Source: Calliopsis andreniformis (Eukaryota; Arthropoda; Insecta; Hymenoptera; Andrenidae). From it: a stretch of 64,000 nt of DNA. The notes under the pieces are model-generated. The model had not been told where the DNA came from. It worked only from the letters and a program-made list of their open reading frames with translations, and did no database searches. The DNA lies in assembly GCF_051401765.1 (NCBI RefSeq), contig NC_135073.1, positions 3,472,001 to 3,536,000 on the forward strand. The letters are read 5' to 3'. Of the stretch, positions 37,555 through 50,480 are shown piece by piece. The position numbers and the translations under genes are program-made. The stretch's first letter is position 1; every line of letters starts with the position of its first letter.

Positions 37555-39330
37555 TACATATGCGATCTATAACATTCACTTTTGAATTCAATTATAATTG
37601 CAATGTTTGGTACATACTAATCGGTAATGGGTAGCATATTGAAATAATGATTTCAAAATAAGAATTTTTATTCGTTGTGTATGAAATAGGAATTTTAACG
37701 ATTATTTAAATTTTGAGTTATTTAAATAATTAGTTTCCAAATATTTGTCGTATTGTTATTCAACACTACAAAATATTTCTCAATGCAAATTAATTGAAAA
37801 TAATTCTACCGAAAAATAGAACGGCCTAATATATTGAAAAACGTATCTACCGAATAAAATTGAGACATTTATTGTCGTGGTCTTTGTTTGTGATAAATGT
37901 ATTACTCTCATTTGTTTTTATTATTGCAAACAAACTGCGCCTCGTTCTACATTTCGATCGTATTTCATTTTCATTCTTTCAATGATTTGATTGTATAGAG
38001 TACATTTATACACAATTACAAGAGATCGAATGAGCTTGGTTTTCAAAACGTATCGAATGGGTTGGTATTCTTTTATTTTATTCGTAACGAGTAATCGTTG
38101 GGTGCTGTTTTCTTTCGTGACTGTTTCCCAATCAACCGTTTTTAAAAATCGACGTAAAAGCCTCGAAAAAATGACGAACACCTGCAACCGGCTAGCTCGA
38201 TAAATACCTGCAATAACGCTGCATCGCTCTATGGTTGACATTTGTTATCGGATGACAAGCTTCTCCCCGTCGAAACATTTATCTTTCGATAGAGTAGCGC
38301 GGCGCGGGAGTTAATTTGCACTCCGCACATCAAACATCTACTATTATTCGCTACAAATAATCGGTCTTTCTGTCTTCCCCTTTTGAAAAATTTTCTACGT
38401 CGATTTTCTACTCTGAATAAACAGTTTAACATGAAACAGATTTTTAAAGTCATTTAAATATCTGTAAATACTACACTACAGAATTGTATAAAAGTAGTTT
38501 ATAGATATGTTACCATTTCACTTTCAGTTTTTGAAAGCTGTGTAAAAGCTTTGATCATAAATGCAGTGTCCAATAGAAAATAAGTTAACAATTTGAGTCA
38601 GTCAACAAGTGAAACAGCATTCGGTCGCGATATATGTAACCATAACCGTTTTTTATTCCTCCAAGGAAAATTAATTTTATATTGTAAGAAACTATGCCTC
38701 TTTCAATCTATAATTCAATTAGAATTTTTTACAATGAAATATAGTTCATAAATTTGTTAAATTTCATTCAAAGTATTAGTTTTATTATAAAAACTATCAT
38801 GGTATATCTTTTGGTTTTTCCCGCTTCTAGGTTTTATCTGTAAGACTTACGTTGCTTCCTTGAGTTTAATGAAACGGACGTTCTTGATGGTTTTTTTCAT
38901 TCTTCTTACTTAAAGACTACTTTCTTAAAGTTTGCTTAATGTTTTGATTCGACATATAATATGTTTTCACCAAAAAAACTCGATTTTGGACAGAAATTTC
39001 CATTTTTTAACCATTTTAAAAACTTTTAAAGTTGCCACTAAAAAATTTCCTTTTTAAATATAATCACATGAGCAAAAAGAAGTTTTTTGGAAAACGTTTT
39101 TCAAAAGAGATATTTCAATTTAAAGTTGTCACCTATTTTTTATCCACCTTGTAGATATTCTACTGTACTCTTATTGTCATGACACCGAATAACATCAATT
39201 TTGAATAACAAATACTGTTAATAATTGCGATGCAGTTAATAGAGGTTCTACTGTATTCATTATACATGAATACATAAATCACAGAGTCCCCTAAAATCTT
39301 TCTCTCCTCTTCGAATCGATAAATATGTCA
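37555..39330. other. AT-rich non-coding DNA
   Basis: Short overlapping frames at 37921-38453 lie in a slightly GC-richer patch; otherwise A/T runs and no gene. Confidence 0.5.
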
Positions 39331-40200
39331 ACATATTCTTTAATCCAGTGCATCACTCCTGCACATCTCTGATCGTGAGCGCACAAAAAACGCGACACAT
39401 CCACGGCGCACCCAGTCGGATCGATTTGAATATCAGTTTCGAAAGGAAATAGCGCGCTGGAACAAGCAAAAGACAGAGCGCTATAGAGCGAAATGGGGCG
39501 TTAAAGAGTGGCAGGTGTGGGGGCAGAGTAGGCGAATGCAGGTGGAGGAACGCGAAAGCGACTATCAACAGATGGCGTTTTAATCGTGACACCCTGCCTC
39601 CTGGCAGAGGGAAAAAGAGGGTGAAGAGGAACCGCCGGTGGATAGATGGCGAAACAGGGGACGGGGGTAAGGAATCACGGGTAGTAGGGGTAAAAAGGTG
39701 GAAAAGCGAGCAAGAGGGCGGGAAGAGCGAGAAAAAGCGGCGAGAGAGCGAGCAGGATAGCGGCGTGCAGCTGGATAGTAAATGAGTGTCAATTAAAGTG
39801 TCCCCCGGTTCAGGGCTAGGCGGCTCGATTGACAAATGGTTTGCGAAATCTGCATTCGCTGCAAAGTATTCTCTTGCCAATTCGGCTGGAAGTTGCGCGC
39901 GTGCACGTACACCCGGCCATTTGTTCGTCGTTCGCTCTACCGTGAATGGACGGAAGAAATAAAAATGCGCAATACTCCCCTCCGCGGGATTCGTCCGTCT
40001 ACCTGAATTCTTGATTAATGTCGATTCCTGCTCGACGACTCGCTTCTATCTCTCGATCGCCGATAAAACGATCTCGAGATTGCTGAGCAGACTGACCGAG
40101 AGTTTCCTTGACCCCGGTGGGCTGGAGAGACCTCGCGAGACAGTGTAATGTCGCAATAGTGGAGTCATAGAACCAGCTGGATATACATCTGTAGATGTTT
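39331..40200. other. GC-rich, purine-biased island
   Basis: The + strand is G/A-rich (AGGGGACGGGGGTAAGG, GAGCGAGAAAAAGCGGCGAG) through 39480-39790. This bias yields a 175-codon minus-strand frame rich in Ser, Pro, Leu and Phe, which I judge spurious. GA-rich runs could bind GAGA-factor-like proteins. Confidence 0.35.
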
Positions 40201-42784
40201 CAAGTGCAAGATAAGTTAGAGAGGTTATGAGATTCAGGGTGAAACTGAAAGTTAGAGACATGTTGGACTCTTTTGAGAGTTAAAAAGTACTTTGATTGTT
40301 AGTGGGAATTTTAAGATCCATGATTTTTAGTATAAAATCTTCGAAAGGAAGGTTTCTAAGTTAGTGTGAGTTCTTCCCAAATTTTCGATATACTTTTATG
40401 AGAAACAAGAAATTGTTTTCTTTAAACAAATATGAATTTGTTGAACACTGAATATAATTGATACGTATTTTATGGTTTCTTTTATGGCGTGTAAGTTATT
40501 TCATTTTAATGTTTTTTTTATAACGAAGATTCAAAGTTTTATTATGCATCAGATAATATTTATTATTTATTTTAATTACAGGAAATAACGCCTATTACAC
40601 ACGACATTTCTATCAAACTGGTATCAGTTAAAGTAACGCGGGAATTTTAAATATTTATGATTGATAGAAAAATGAGAATATGAAAACACTGAATTGATGT
40701 ACACACCTAATATTACACCTAAAAATCCTCAGAATTAATTTTTGTATGACAGTATTATAAACGTCGACTTTGTTTAATAGCTTTTTTTATTGAAAACATG
40801 ATTAAGGATAGGTACCTATTAAAGTTCTATATTCAAAACTTTATTAGCCATAAAATGACGAAACCATGTGTTCTAGGATTAATAAACGATATGAAGGAGT
40901 TTGTCAGCGGAAACAATTTTGTTATAACTAATCTTAAACTACTTATAAAATATAAAATCATGTAACACCTGAACTGTTCACTCTTAAACATAAAATAACA
41001 TACCAGAATACTTTTCCTTTGTTATTATACTATAACATTTGGTAAGGTAAAATTGCGTTTGAGATAATTCAATGAGCATCTCTTTTCTTCGCCAAAATGA
41101 GAAAGATTTATATTAGGTCAGGTTTCATAGCCAAAAGAGATGAAAATTGGGAAGAGAATTATATAGTACCGCTCACAAGTATTCAAACGATGTTACAAAT
41201 TTGGAAAAGTACAGATTTATTGGTAGCAAAGTGTCCTGCATCCAGAAGCAAATTTCAGTAGTTGCCTTTTTTTTAACGAAATACATTTTATTAGAATGGA
41301 AAGGCCGCCTTTGGCATTTTTATTCATGGAACTTTCATTACAGCAATAAAAACTTGACCTTAACCCTTCAGGTTCACAGTTTTCAAATTTCTTCGATACA
41401 GAAATTAGTATCTATTAAAATATTTCAGTTCATAAAACAGCTAGTGGAACCTTTGGTTTAATTTATCTTTTAGTTTGTATAATGTTTTCTCAGTTTGGAA
41501 GCGTTTGACATAGAGGTAGAACTTAACAAAATTGTTCATATTGAATTCTATTATGATTTACAGGAATTAAGAGGTTAAATGACTGATTCAGTTCGTAGAT
41601 TAATCTATGATCATCATGACCTTTTTATGGGTCATAGAGTAGGTTGCATCAATGAGAAAGTTTCATTTAGGATGAAACTTTCCCGAGTTTAATAAAAAAC
41701 CGTACGATCCGTCTTCTAGCATGTGGAAGCAAATTTCTTTCTGTAATGGGAGCATAATATCGGTGAAAGTTCAACGTTTTACTGCTCGCGCGATGGCGCT
41801 ATTTAGAACGTTCACCTTTCTGACTCATTGCACCTTGGAGAAAAGTAGAAAGCTTCTTTTCCTCTTCCGATTGGACGCATAGACTCGCGTTAAGACGAAT
41901 TGAAACAGCTCATCACTGAAATATCTCGAAAAACTACACAGAGATAAAGGCAGATAAAACTTCAGTTTCAGCGTAACAAATGTGATAACGTTGGGTAGGA
42001 AAGAAGTAAAATCAGAACAATTCATTTGTTTATAACAGAATCATTCCCGAGGAGCAGGTGCATGGAAATGTACAACAATCGCTAGTTTTTATTAGGTGCA
42101 TATGTCTGCAGTTTTAAACGTGGATTTCTCCAGGTAATATCCAACATTCACAGTGGTAAACCGAGATTTGAACACAATTCTGGTCGAATGGTTTCAGAGA
42201 GAAATCATCGGTCGGGTAGACTAGCCATTCAACGATCCCGATTTCCAATCAGGAGTATTAAAGTTTATTTGCTCTATTATTCCGTCTGTTTCGATCCACC
42301 GCCATTATTTATTTGCCTACCAAATATTTGACGTTGAAGTAAGGGCTATATTACACAATAGCTTTTATACTTATCGATCGATTGGTTTCCCCTAGAACTG
42401 TTAACTTTTTTAGTTACTATCACTGTTTTATCTTTTCTGCTCTTGTTAATCAAAATTCCCTAACATTCTAATTACGTGCATTTGACGAATTCAGACTGAA
42501 GAAATAAATGTAATATACAAGTGCATTTATAAATCATGAGAGAAATATTAGAGCAACGATACTTTATATTTATTTATAACTATCTATTGATTCACTTACT
42601 ATGTTCCACTTTTGTCCTGTCATTTAAATTCTGTCTTACACGAAATTAATCTGCTCAGCGCAGTGATTCGCTAGATCTTACAATATGTATAGACGTTTAA
42701 ATCAAATAGATAATTGGAAATTGGAGCCATGATTAGGAACACATAATCCGCTATAATGGAAGCTAGCTCATTTCATGTGAAACG
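40201..42784. other. Mostly AT-rich non-coding DNA
   Basis: Nothing recognised; slightly GC-richer at 41690-41830 and 42160-42300. The 104-codon + frame at 41147 has AT-driven composition. Confidence 0.45.
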
Positions 42785-42985
42785 AATCTGAACTAAATCT
42801 GCACCGAGTCCCTGACAACTGATGATACGAGTTGATAAATCCAAGTTGACTCTCTAAGGATACGAGCTAATGACAAATCTAAACTAGGCCTCTGAGGACA
42901 GGGGCTAGCGACAAACTTGAGCCAAGTCTGAGTCGAGTTTATGATGATATGAGTTAACGACAGATCTAAACTGAGGCTACTAATT
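42785..42985 (+). repeat. Degenerate tandem repeat (minisatellite-like)
   Basis: Units starting GATACGAG or a close variant begin at 42824, 42859, 42897 (GACAGGGG) and 42946 (GATATGAG), each followed by a block like TTAACGACAAATCTAAACTGAG. An earlier block near 42785 shares GAATCTGAACTAAATCTG. The spacings of 35, 38 and 49 bases show indels between units. It is GC-richer than the DNA on either side and non-coding. Confidence 0.55.
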
Positions 42986-43199
42986 TACAGTTCTCAGGGT
43001 TATATTCCAATTAGACTATTCAGCAGGGAGGGGTTGACATCGCTCATCAGTTAGTAACTCGTAAAGTTCAACAGTAGACAAATTTAAACTCTCGAAGTTC
43101 TGCACGATGGTAAATAATTTCCCTGCAAAATAATCGCTCGTTAAGAAGATTATCAGTTAATTGCTTTATTGTCTCAGGTCTAACTTACGCTTGTGCATT

Positions 43200-43660
43200 C
43201 GTTTAAATCCTTTCTGATTGGTGCCACTGGTGGAAGTTACAAGACAGCCTGCGGCATAAATTAAACGGGAAGTTAAGAAATCGGAATGGAAACAAACACT
43301 GGTTTATTGGTTTTGTAAATCAACGCGTAACTGGAAGTAGAATGGCAGTTTGGTTGACGGGGGATGGGCGAGAGAGCAGCAATAAACAAAAACGGGGAAA
43401 AGAAAAGGAAGGGAGGCAGGGACTGCAGGTGTGCCACCCTCCGAAGCGTGTCGAGGTGATAAATCCACGGAGTGGTACACGGCACTCACTGCTCTCTAGT
43501 TTTTAACTTTTGCAACTTTCTTATTTATGTGCGCCACGTTCGGGAATCGATTTTGTCCGTTAAACTTTTCGTGGCGTTGAAATAAACGAAAACTCGACGG
43601 GTCGATCGCGTCGAGGTCGACGTGACATTTTCCTTCTGTTTTTCCTAGACAACTTTTTCA
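43200..43660. other. GC-richer, purine-biased island
   Basis: G/A-rich + strand at 43340-43430, then CpG-rich (GACGGGTCGATCGCGTCGAG). Overlapping minus-strand frames reflect the bias. Confidence 0.3.
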
Positions 43661-45535
43661 AGTAGTCATGACGAAAAAACGGGGCGTCCCTTTGAAATTC
43701 AGTGCTTGATTGGTAGTAGTTTACGAGAGAAATATACTGGCAACATTCCTTTCAGGTTCATTTTGAAATGTGTTAAAGGATTATGTATTCCCATTAGTAG
43801 CTCTGAATTTTGGAGAATTTGGTTTTTAATTGTAATATCTGGCATTTTAATATTTTTCTCATAAGTTGTTAAATTTAGATAAAACAGACAAGAAACAAAA
43901 CTAAAGTTTTTCTGAAGTTTAATGTCATATCAACTATCTGTAATGATTATTAGCAATAGAAGAGGAGAAAACAGAATAGCAATAAAAAGGAAAACGTATC
44001 TAGTTTGGTATGCGACTAACTACACGACTTCCTTGTTCAAAATCTCCGTATTATAATCGTCGCATTTTTAAATTACTTAGAGTAACCAATCACTTAGAAT
44101 AAACAAGTTTTGTTTTCATGCACTTCTATTCATGTCTTTGACAAAATAAAAGTTAGCTGTCAGTACATATACAAGTTGATTCTAGTAACGTATCTCTTAT
44201 TATACATATAGTATTCGTCACCACAGTGAACGATAAGCTTGTAACGAGGAAACGTTGAATGATAACAAAATGTCAAATTAGTGTCTATAAACAGATTTTC
44301 ATTTTGTGATAATTTTCGTTATTTAGTTTTCGTTATTTAAATTTGGAGCTCTCTCGTAATCATCGATGCATGCAAACAAATGTAGAAGATCAGTGATGAA
44401 CTTGTAGAGTGTTCAGTATTTGCAATCAATCTACTGATCCGATAACAATTTCCAATATAACGAAGTACCGATGTATTCAACGGTGTGAATGTTTTGCAAA
44501 ATTGTCCGATACGAGTCTACGGTTCATTACGTAGTATATATACATATACATTTGTCGGGTATTTCGATGATTTTACACGCTGATAAGTGATTCCACGTAC
44601 TGAGTAATCGCTTGAGCTTTCGTATACACAAATTTTAACCCCCTTGTGGTTTAACAGCACGATAATCGATACGATTCGATAAAGACAAAGGGTATTAATA
44701 TTTTACGTGACTACAGTTAACTGTGTTTTTGACAAAATTGAGAAAAAGCTTTTACGAAAGTTTCCAAAAGTTTTCATTTCTTATTTCGTTTTCATGCTTG
44801 TTATATGTTGCGTATTGATGTTTTGCTGTGTTAGATAAATGAAATAGATTTTTTTAACAAAGTCAAACCTAAACCATGTTTAATTTTTGTATAATCAAAC
44901 TTATTCTTAGTTTAAAGACAAATTTATTCAATCTTCAGTTCGATATTCGAATATTTCTGCATTTTATGTGGGGTTAGATAGGATCATGCGTTACACAGAA
45001 ATTTGTGCTTTTATTTCCAGTAAAACGTTCATAACCAGCTTCTGTCTGGATATTCTAACTTCGTTTTATTAAATTCTGCTACGCGATTCTTGAGGAATTC
45101 GATATAAACATCTATAAACTTTATTATACTATATATTTATAAGTAATAGTTACTTTACTACTTGCATCAACTTTGCAAGTAATACTTATTCTACTTTCTG
45201 TATAATGTTTTTTGAAGTAGTCGAATTAAAACGAACAAACGTATATTTAATAGTATTATATATTCTCTTTCATTACATTCTGTAAATTAGATATTTCTGT
45301 ACGATAGGTTTTGTTTTTCAATTATTCTTTATGCTTTATACATTGAATTACTTCAAAAAATAATAAAATTATTTCAACAAACATGAACTTACGTCTTCAG
45401 TATGCTCAAATAGTGTTATTCAATTTTATTATTGAATTCAACGTATATGTATACGTACGTCTAAGAATTTAATATTTTTCGAAAATATTTGTGCGATCTC
45501 GTGTAAATATGTTAAGAGTTATTTTACATATGTAT
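43661..45535. other. AT-rich non-coding DNA
   Basis: No gene. CpG sites are sparse except near 44560-44660. Confidence 0.5.
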
Positions 45536-45815
45536 ACAGGGTGTCCAATAATAAGCATGAATAATTGGAGAGGGTGATTCTACATACAAAATAAGACAAA
45601 GATCAAGAATAAAACAAGCAGTGTCCAATTTAACTTCTTATTCTACTGACTCTCTGTACTTAACGTGGATAATGTACTCCAGCAGTAGAATAAGTCAAGT
45701 CAGACACATTTCACATGTATTTTAGGTTCTCTCAACGATTAAAAGCTGGAAAACAGATTCGCAAAAACAAATTCCATCATGATTTCTGTCTTATTTTAGT
45801 ATTTAGAAACATCCA
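45536..45815. repeat. Foldback-family repeat, copy C (both arms kept)
   Basis: This is the most complete copy. The left arm starts ACAGGGTGTCCAATAATAAG and reaches CTTATTCTACTG at 45637-45648. After a 34-base loop the exact reverse complement CAGTAGAATAAG occurs at 45683-45694, and the right arm then runs outward through GTCAGACACATTTCACATGT. The right arm read backwards matches the arm of copy A better than the left arm does, because the left arm has lost its middle part. It ends near AATACTAAAATAAGAC read on the minus strand. It lies about 460 bases upstream of ratchet point 2. Confidence 0.65.
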
Positions 45816-46242
45816 AATTTCAAATTTGTGTATATGATAAACTTCTCGTAGCAAATGCATTTGTTTAAAAACACATTAATATATTTAATTAATAATTAAT
45901 ATTAATGTTTATTATTATTAATTGCTTTATAAAGAATATCTATGCATAACATATATTCTTTGAACAGTTTTCAAGCATCTAAAATAAAAGTTAAACGTTT
46001 ATACTACTAAAATTAAACTCGGAGCCAAATAAAAAATAATTTTCCCCTTTACGAATTATGTATGTCCCTTTATTTGAAAGGAAAACAAATTTATCCGAAA
46101 TGTAGTTCAACCATAATAAATTTTGCAGAAACATCACAATTCTTTTGAGTCACCAACCTAGCGTGACCCTTTAAGATTCAACCTGACTAGATCTCTATAC
46201 CCGTATATAAAAACATCATTTGGTACTCCATTTCCCAGATTC
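45816..46242. other. Very AT-rich DNA before ratchet point 2
   Basis: TTAATTAATAATTAATATTA-type palindromic AT near 45888-45910; no gene. Confidence 0.5.
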
Positions 46243-46280
46243 ACTCACCATAAAATTGGTTTTCTTTGTTTCAGGTAAGC
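46243..46280 (+). promoter_or_regulatory. Recursive splice site (ratchet point 2)
   Basis: The run 46260-46272 has 12 pyrimidines in 13 bases and ends in CAG at 46274; GTAAGC follows directly at 46275-46280. A CTCAC branch-point candidate has its A at 46247, 27 nt before the AG, with no intervening AG. The layout is the same as at 19047 and 63533, and the strand is the same. It lies 27.2 kb downstream of ratchet point 1 and 17.3 kb upstream of ratchet point 3, reasonable steps for a giant intron. The following 400 bases are markedly CpG-rich compared with the AT-rich DNA upstream. Splicing use is inferred from the motif alone. Confidence 0.74.
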
Positions 46281-46358
46281 GAACATCTCCATATCGAGGG
46301 TCGCGTCTCGCCTTAGTCACGGGTCGTTCTTATTTGCGGCGCCTGCAGAAGGGTATGA
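46275..46358 (+). other. Candidate recursive-splicing exon after ratchet point 2
   Basis: A possible downstream 5' splice site, AGG followed by GTATGA, would end an exon at 46352 and give 78 nt. Two frames stop early; the third stays open into the CpG-rich stretch as far as about 46383. The 5' site is weak, so this is only a suggestion made by analogy with the other two ratchet points. Confidence 0.17.
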
Positions 46359-46700
46359 CGTCAACGACGAAATATCACTGAATACGTCTGTTTCGCGGTT
46401 CGTAGTTCAGCTTTGACAGATACGAATGCGTGTCGGCGTCGCCGTCGTTGTGCAGTCGTAATATTCATAGTAGTCTTAACGCCGCGATGCGTCGGCACTC
46501 GCGTGCTTCAGGCTTCCAAATCCGCTCACACGTGTCACTGTCCGCGACGCTTTGAGAAACAAGAGCACTCGGCAGGGCAATTAAACGTGCGTTACTCGCG
46601 TAAAATTATTTAGGCTGAGCTTCGCCCAGTGACGCGTGCACGCAACCTCCAACAGATTTTCATCTTGTGCAATAACGCGCGACGCGTTACGTCGAATTAA
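46359..46700. other. CpG-rich island after ratchet point 2
   Basis: GTGTCGGCGTCGCCGTCG and GCGCGACGCGTTACG are among the densest CpG runs in the window. The 66-codon frame here is unrecognised. Confidence 0.3.
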
Positions 46701-49240
46701 CATCGTGAAATGCGTTTTATCGTGGCCATTAAGCAGTTTTTATTGCGGTTATTATGCGTTCAAATCGATGGTAATTCTTTGATAGGGTCTACTGCAGCAT
46801 TCATTTTCATTTTAAAACGCAGGCTCGAATTTTCCCCTCTCCTTTGTGCGATATTTTATGCAATAAGTACAAAAAATTGGAAAGGAATTATTTGTTACAA
46901 ACGAATTCGTTTTTAAGGAATTATTGAATTATTCAACGCATTATTGAAATTTGTATTGATTAGGGGAAGTGAAGCAGTTTTCTCACTGTGCTCTGGTATT
47001 AAATCGTTTGAGGTTTGTCCTCGTGAATAGGAGCAGTTGTTGACCAAAATTTTTAATAACCTTTTATGAAGAACCTGTTCCTCTCTGGTAGAGTGTTGAT
47101 TTCTACTGTGCTTTGAAAGAGAATGCGTTGAGACAAAGGAGAAACTACATACTAGAATGCTTCATATAAATAATGCCACATTACTTTCACAAAGAGACAG
47201 AAGTGGCCTGAAGCTTCCATAAATTTGATTATCATGATTAGAACTATTGATTTCATTCCTTAAAATTGTTCAGTCGTTTCAAAGAACATATTTTCGAATT
47301 TACATCAGCACATGTCAATACCTATTTAATAACAGTCGGCTCTACAGAATGCCAGATGAATTAGGCAATAGCTGTAACTACTTATATAAAATATTCAGCT
47401 TCTACAAAACTTAATTTTCGAGAAAACTTCATGACACAATTAGCGACGTGCTTACTCGAAATTCGTAAATACCTCAATTTAGTCGCCGACGTTATGTCGT
47501 TAAGATATTTTACGATACTTTATACGTTATATACGTCACCACGATACGTTAAGATATTTTAAGATACTTGTTATGACATTTTAGTCGAATATAAGTGAAT
47601 TTCGTCGAAAAGTCATTTTTCTGTTGGAGTATATTATGCATACATAGTTGTATCGTGGATTATTCGTACACATCGGTAGACGTACGTGACCGATAAGAAG
47701 GAGATCGGAAACGAGAGACAGGAAAGGCGAGATCTACTATCGCTACTGAATTATTGAACAGCACACTCTACCTTAGCTCGTTCGCGTACTCCACCATCTA
47801 TAGCGCCTCAATTCTCTCGGTATTATTGTCTCACGAAGCGAGGATCGAGGGGGAACTGTTCTGCGTGAGTCGTGTCTCCTGTAAATTATTTCACGATTTT
47901 TTTTTTCTTCTCGAAGAAATTTGCACGTGGAATTTACCTAATGAAATTCTGCGTTACTTCAGTGCGCGAGTTAATATTTTATTGACGATGCATCTGATCT
48001 TGTATGCCTCCTTGGCTGCTCCGAGATTCCATCGGTCCTTGACAATATATCATCTCACGCGAACCTGAAGCATGAGGTTGGAAATAAGTATCAACATGGG
48101 TCGGTGTTATGCATGGAATCGAGAAGCTCAGTTTCCTGCTCGCTAGGAAATATTTGTCGATGTCAAAGTGACTTAGAGAGACTGAAAGTTGAAGATGCTT
48201 GGAGACATGGGTAATAAAATAGTTGTCATCGACGTTGAACGAATATATGGGGTAGTCTACCACCAGAGACTTCGAATTAAATGCTTAATGAAGTTAAATT
48301 GTTGTTAAATGACAACCTCTGGAAGTAAACTGACAATGAGTATGCAGCATACTCCTACAATAGGATTATAAATCTCTTTGCTTGAAGCGTATGGTTGTTC
48401 CTTTAAGTAATCACTAAACGTGAAATATACTGTTATATATTTAACATAATGTTAGAATAGTCTGTGGTTATTGAAATAGGACCGCCCGAAATTTTTAAGT
48501 TTGTGAAATATTCTTCAAATAGCTGGCAATTCTATTTATCCATTTCTCGTGACCTGATGTTGAGATAGGTTGCCACATTTAACAAAATCATTTAGCAATA
48601 TAAACTTTTTTTATTTTGGATCTCCTGGCATTTTGTAACTTTAATTATTGATTAGTTAACTCTTTCGGAAGTTCAGAAATTCTAATCTAATCTAATTCAG
48701 AAGGTCTTATTTCAATTTTGTATAATGTAATATTTTTACTTATTTTTAATTTATTTAGCAATTATAGTGGATTGATTGAAGTGATCAAAAGATCAACTTA
48801 CGTATGACTCCTGAGGGTCATCGTAGTCTTTAATAACCAGTAAGAGTTAAATGGTTTAAAGACAAGTAGTAATGAATTAATTACTATGTACGTATGATTG
48901 TCTAGTTATTTAATAGTAATTTGAACAGTAAATCAATCAATCCTAATTTAATGGCTAGGGGCTTAACATTTCTAAGCTTAAGATACACTCTTGGAATGTA
49001 TTGATAAAGCTTCTGAAATTACCAGAATTTCAGAAAAATACAGCACACAAAAAGTTTGAATTATGATACTTCACAAGCGGTACTCCATAGTTTCCAAATT
49101 TTTGTACTAAAGTCGTACATATTCAAGATATTTAACATCCTGAAATTGCACATTTTCCAATTTCTCGTCCTCAATTGGCGTCGTAAAAATTCTTAAAAGT
49201 CTAGCAGGCTCGTAGATCAAGTTCTTTGATCATACCTCTC
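46701..49240. other. AT-rich non-coding DNA with a mild GC patch
   Basis: Mostly AT-rich; CpG sites rise at 47640-48060, where a + frame of 104 codons has no recognisable domain. No gene is supported. Confidence 0.45.
47498..47569 (+). repeat. Short direct duplication
   Basis: A 23-base block, CGTTAAGATATTTTACGATA then CTT, at 47498-47520 recurs at 47547-47569 with one base changed (period 49). The intervening bases are AT-rich with ACG repeats. This is a small local tandem duplication of no evident function. Confidence 0.6.
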
Positions 49241-50480
49241 CCAGCGGCTCTCTAAACGTAGACTATACGACATTCCCTCGGAGGTACAAATTTCAAGGCA
49301 CGGCTCAGACCGGAAAACCTCAAGATTCAGCGGTGTCATTACTTTACGCCCGGTACGATCCACCTGATGGCGTTCGAGAGGGAAGGTGGAACCGAACAGA
49401 GAGGTAATTCAGGTTACACGCTCGAGTGTAATGGGTGGTTTGACCGGGTTGCCGGGTTCTTGCCAGCCAACGGCAAGAGTATGTTGGTGGTTGGAGGTCG
49501 CCACCGTTAGGAAAATGGTTGGCGGGGGTTGGTCGGTACGTGGGAGACGGAACAGGAAGGGTGAATGCATGGACGTCGGCTTGGGTGGTGGCGGGATACC
49601 TCCGGGCCTCTAGGAACTTGCTGTTTGCTCATAAAATGCAAACGGGCAGCAGGTTTAAGTTTAGACAGTTCTCCAGCCCTCTTCTCCTCGCCAACCCCCT
49701 ATCAGTCCTCTCAGCCACTCTGTAGAGCGAGTCGGTGAGAGCGGTCCTAGTCATCCAGTGTAACCAACCGCGGCGGACAATAATGAAATCCATAAATCCG
49801 TAAAAACCTACAACGTCTAAGGATCTCCGTGTGTTTGTCCCCTTCAGCGTCACACACAGTTGCTCCTTTCGCTACCTCAGCCCTGCTTTCTTCCTAGCTG
49901 CTCCTCCAGCGGTCCTTTACCTTCCTTGCCGCGGAGTACTTTTTTGTTCTTGTTCCTGTCACTGTTTCTTCTAGGCTCGTTCGAGCTTCCATTCCGACCG
50001 AAATCTTATTGCACTCAAAGCATCTTTACGACCTTTCGCGTAACCCCAGACAGGTTTACGTATGTATAGCTGTACTAGCAGACTTGGTGAATACGTACGG
50101 AACAGATATACCCCCAGGAGAGCGTGGGTGGGTGAAATATCGATTGTCACGTGGTTTCGCGGCTGGGTTCTACGGCGACGTCGAACGTGCCTCTGATTGA
50201 TTCGACGCCGTCCAGCTAGCTCGCACGAGCCAAGGCGTCCAGAGACGAGGGAGAGAGAGAATTGTGTCGAGGAGAGTGTATTGTTATGCTAACTGAATCT
50301 CGATGACTTCCCATCGATCGGGCTCTCTGACACGGAACATGCTTGGGAATCGCGAATTTTTCCATTCCGGGGCGGGCGTCGCTTCGGTATATCGCTGACT
50401 CTTTGCCCTTTCCTTTCTCCGGCCCGATCTATATACTGCGAATAAAGGAATCGTTTCATTTTAGAGTCCCCCGCACCGAA
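49241..50480. other. Largest GC- and CpG-rich block, candidate regulatory region or unannotated exon/promoter
   Basis: A 1.2-kb block with strong strand skews: G-rich near 49380-49600, C/T-rich near 49860-49990, and CpG-dense near 50120-50260, followed by GAGGGAGAGAGAGAATT. Several short frames overlap on both strands. A GAGA-like run and an initiator-like TCATCCAGTG (about 49751) would fit an internal promoter, but no donor site or coding domain was found to confirm it. Confidence 0.3.

Noticed and set aside
39353..39880. 175-codon minus-strand open frame
   Set aside because: It lies in a purine-rich (+) tract that removes stops by composition; the product is Ser/Pro/Leu-rich with no domain, and another frame overlaps it.
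42112..42138. Composite site CTCCAG then GTAATA on the + strand, a possible fourth ratchet point
   Set aside because: The pyrimidine tract is short and interrupted and the donor lacks G at position 5.
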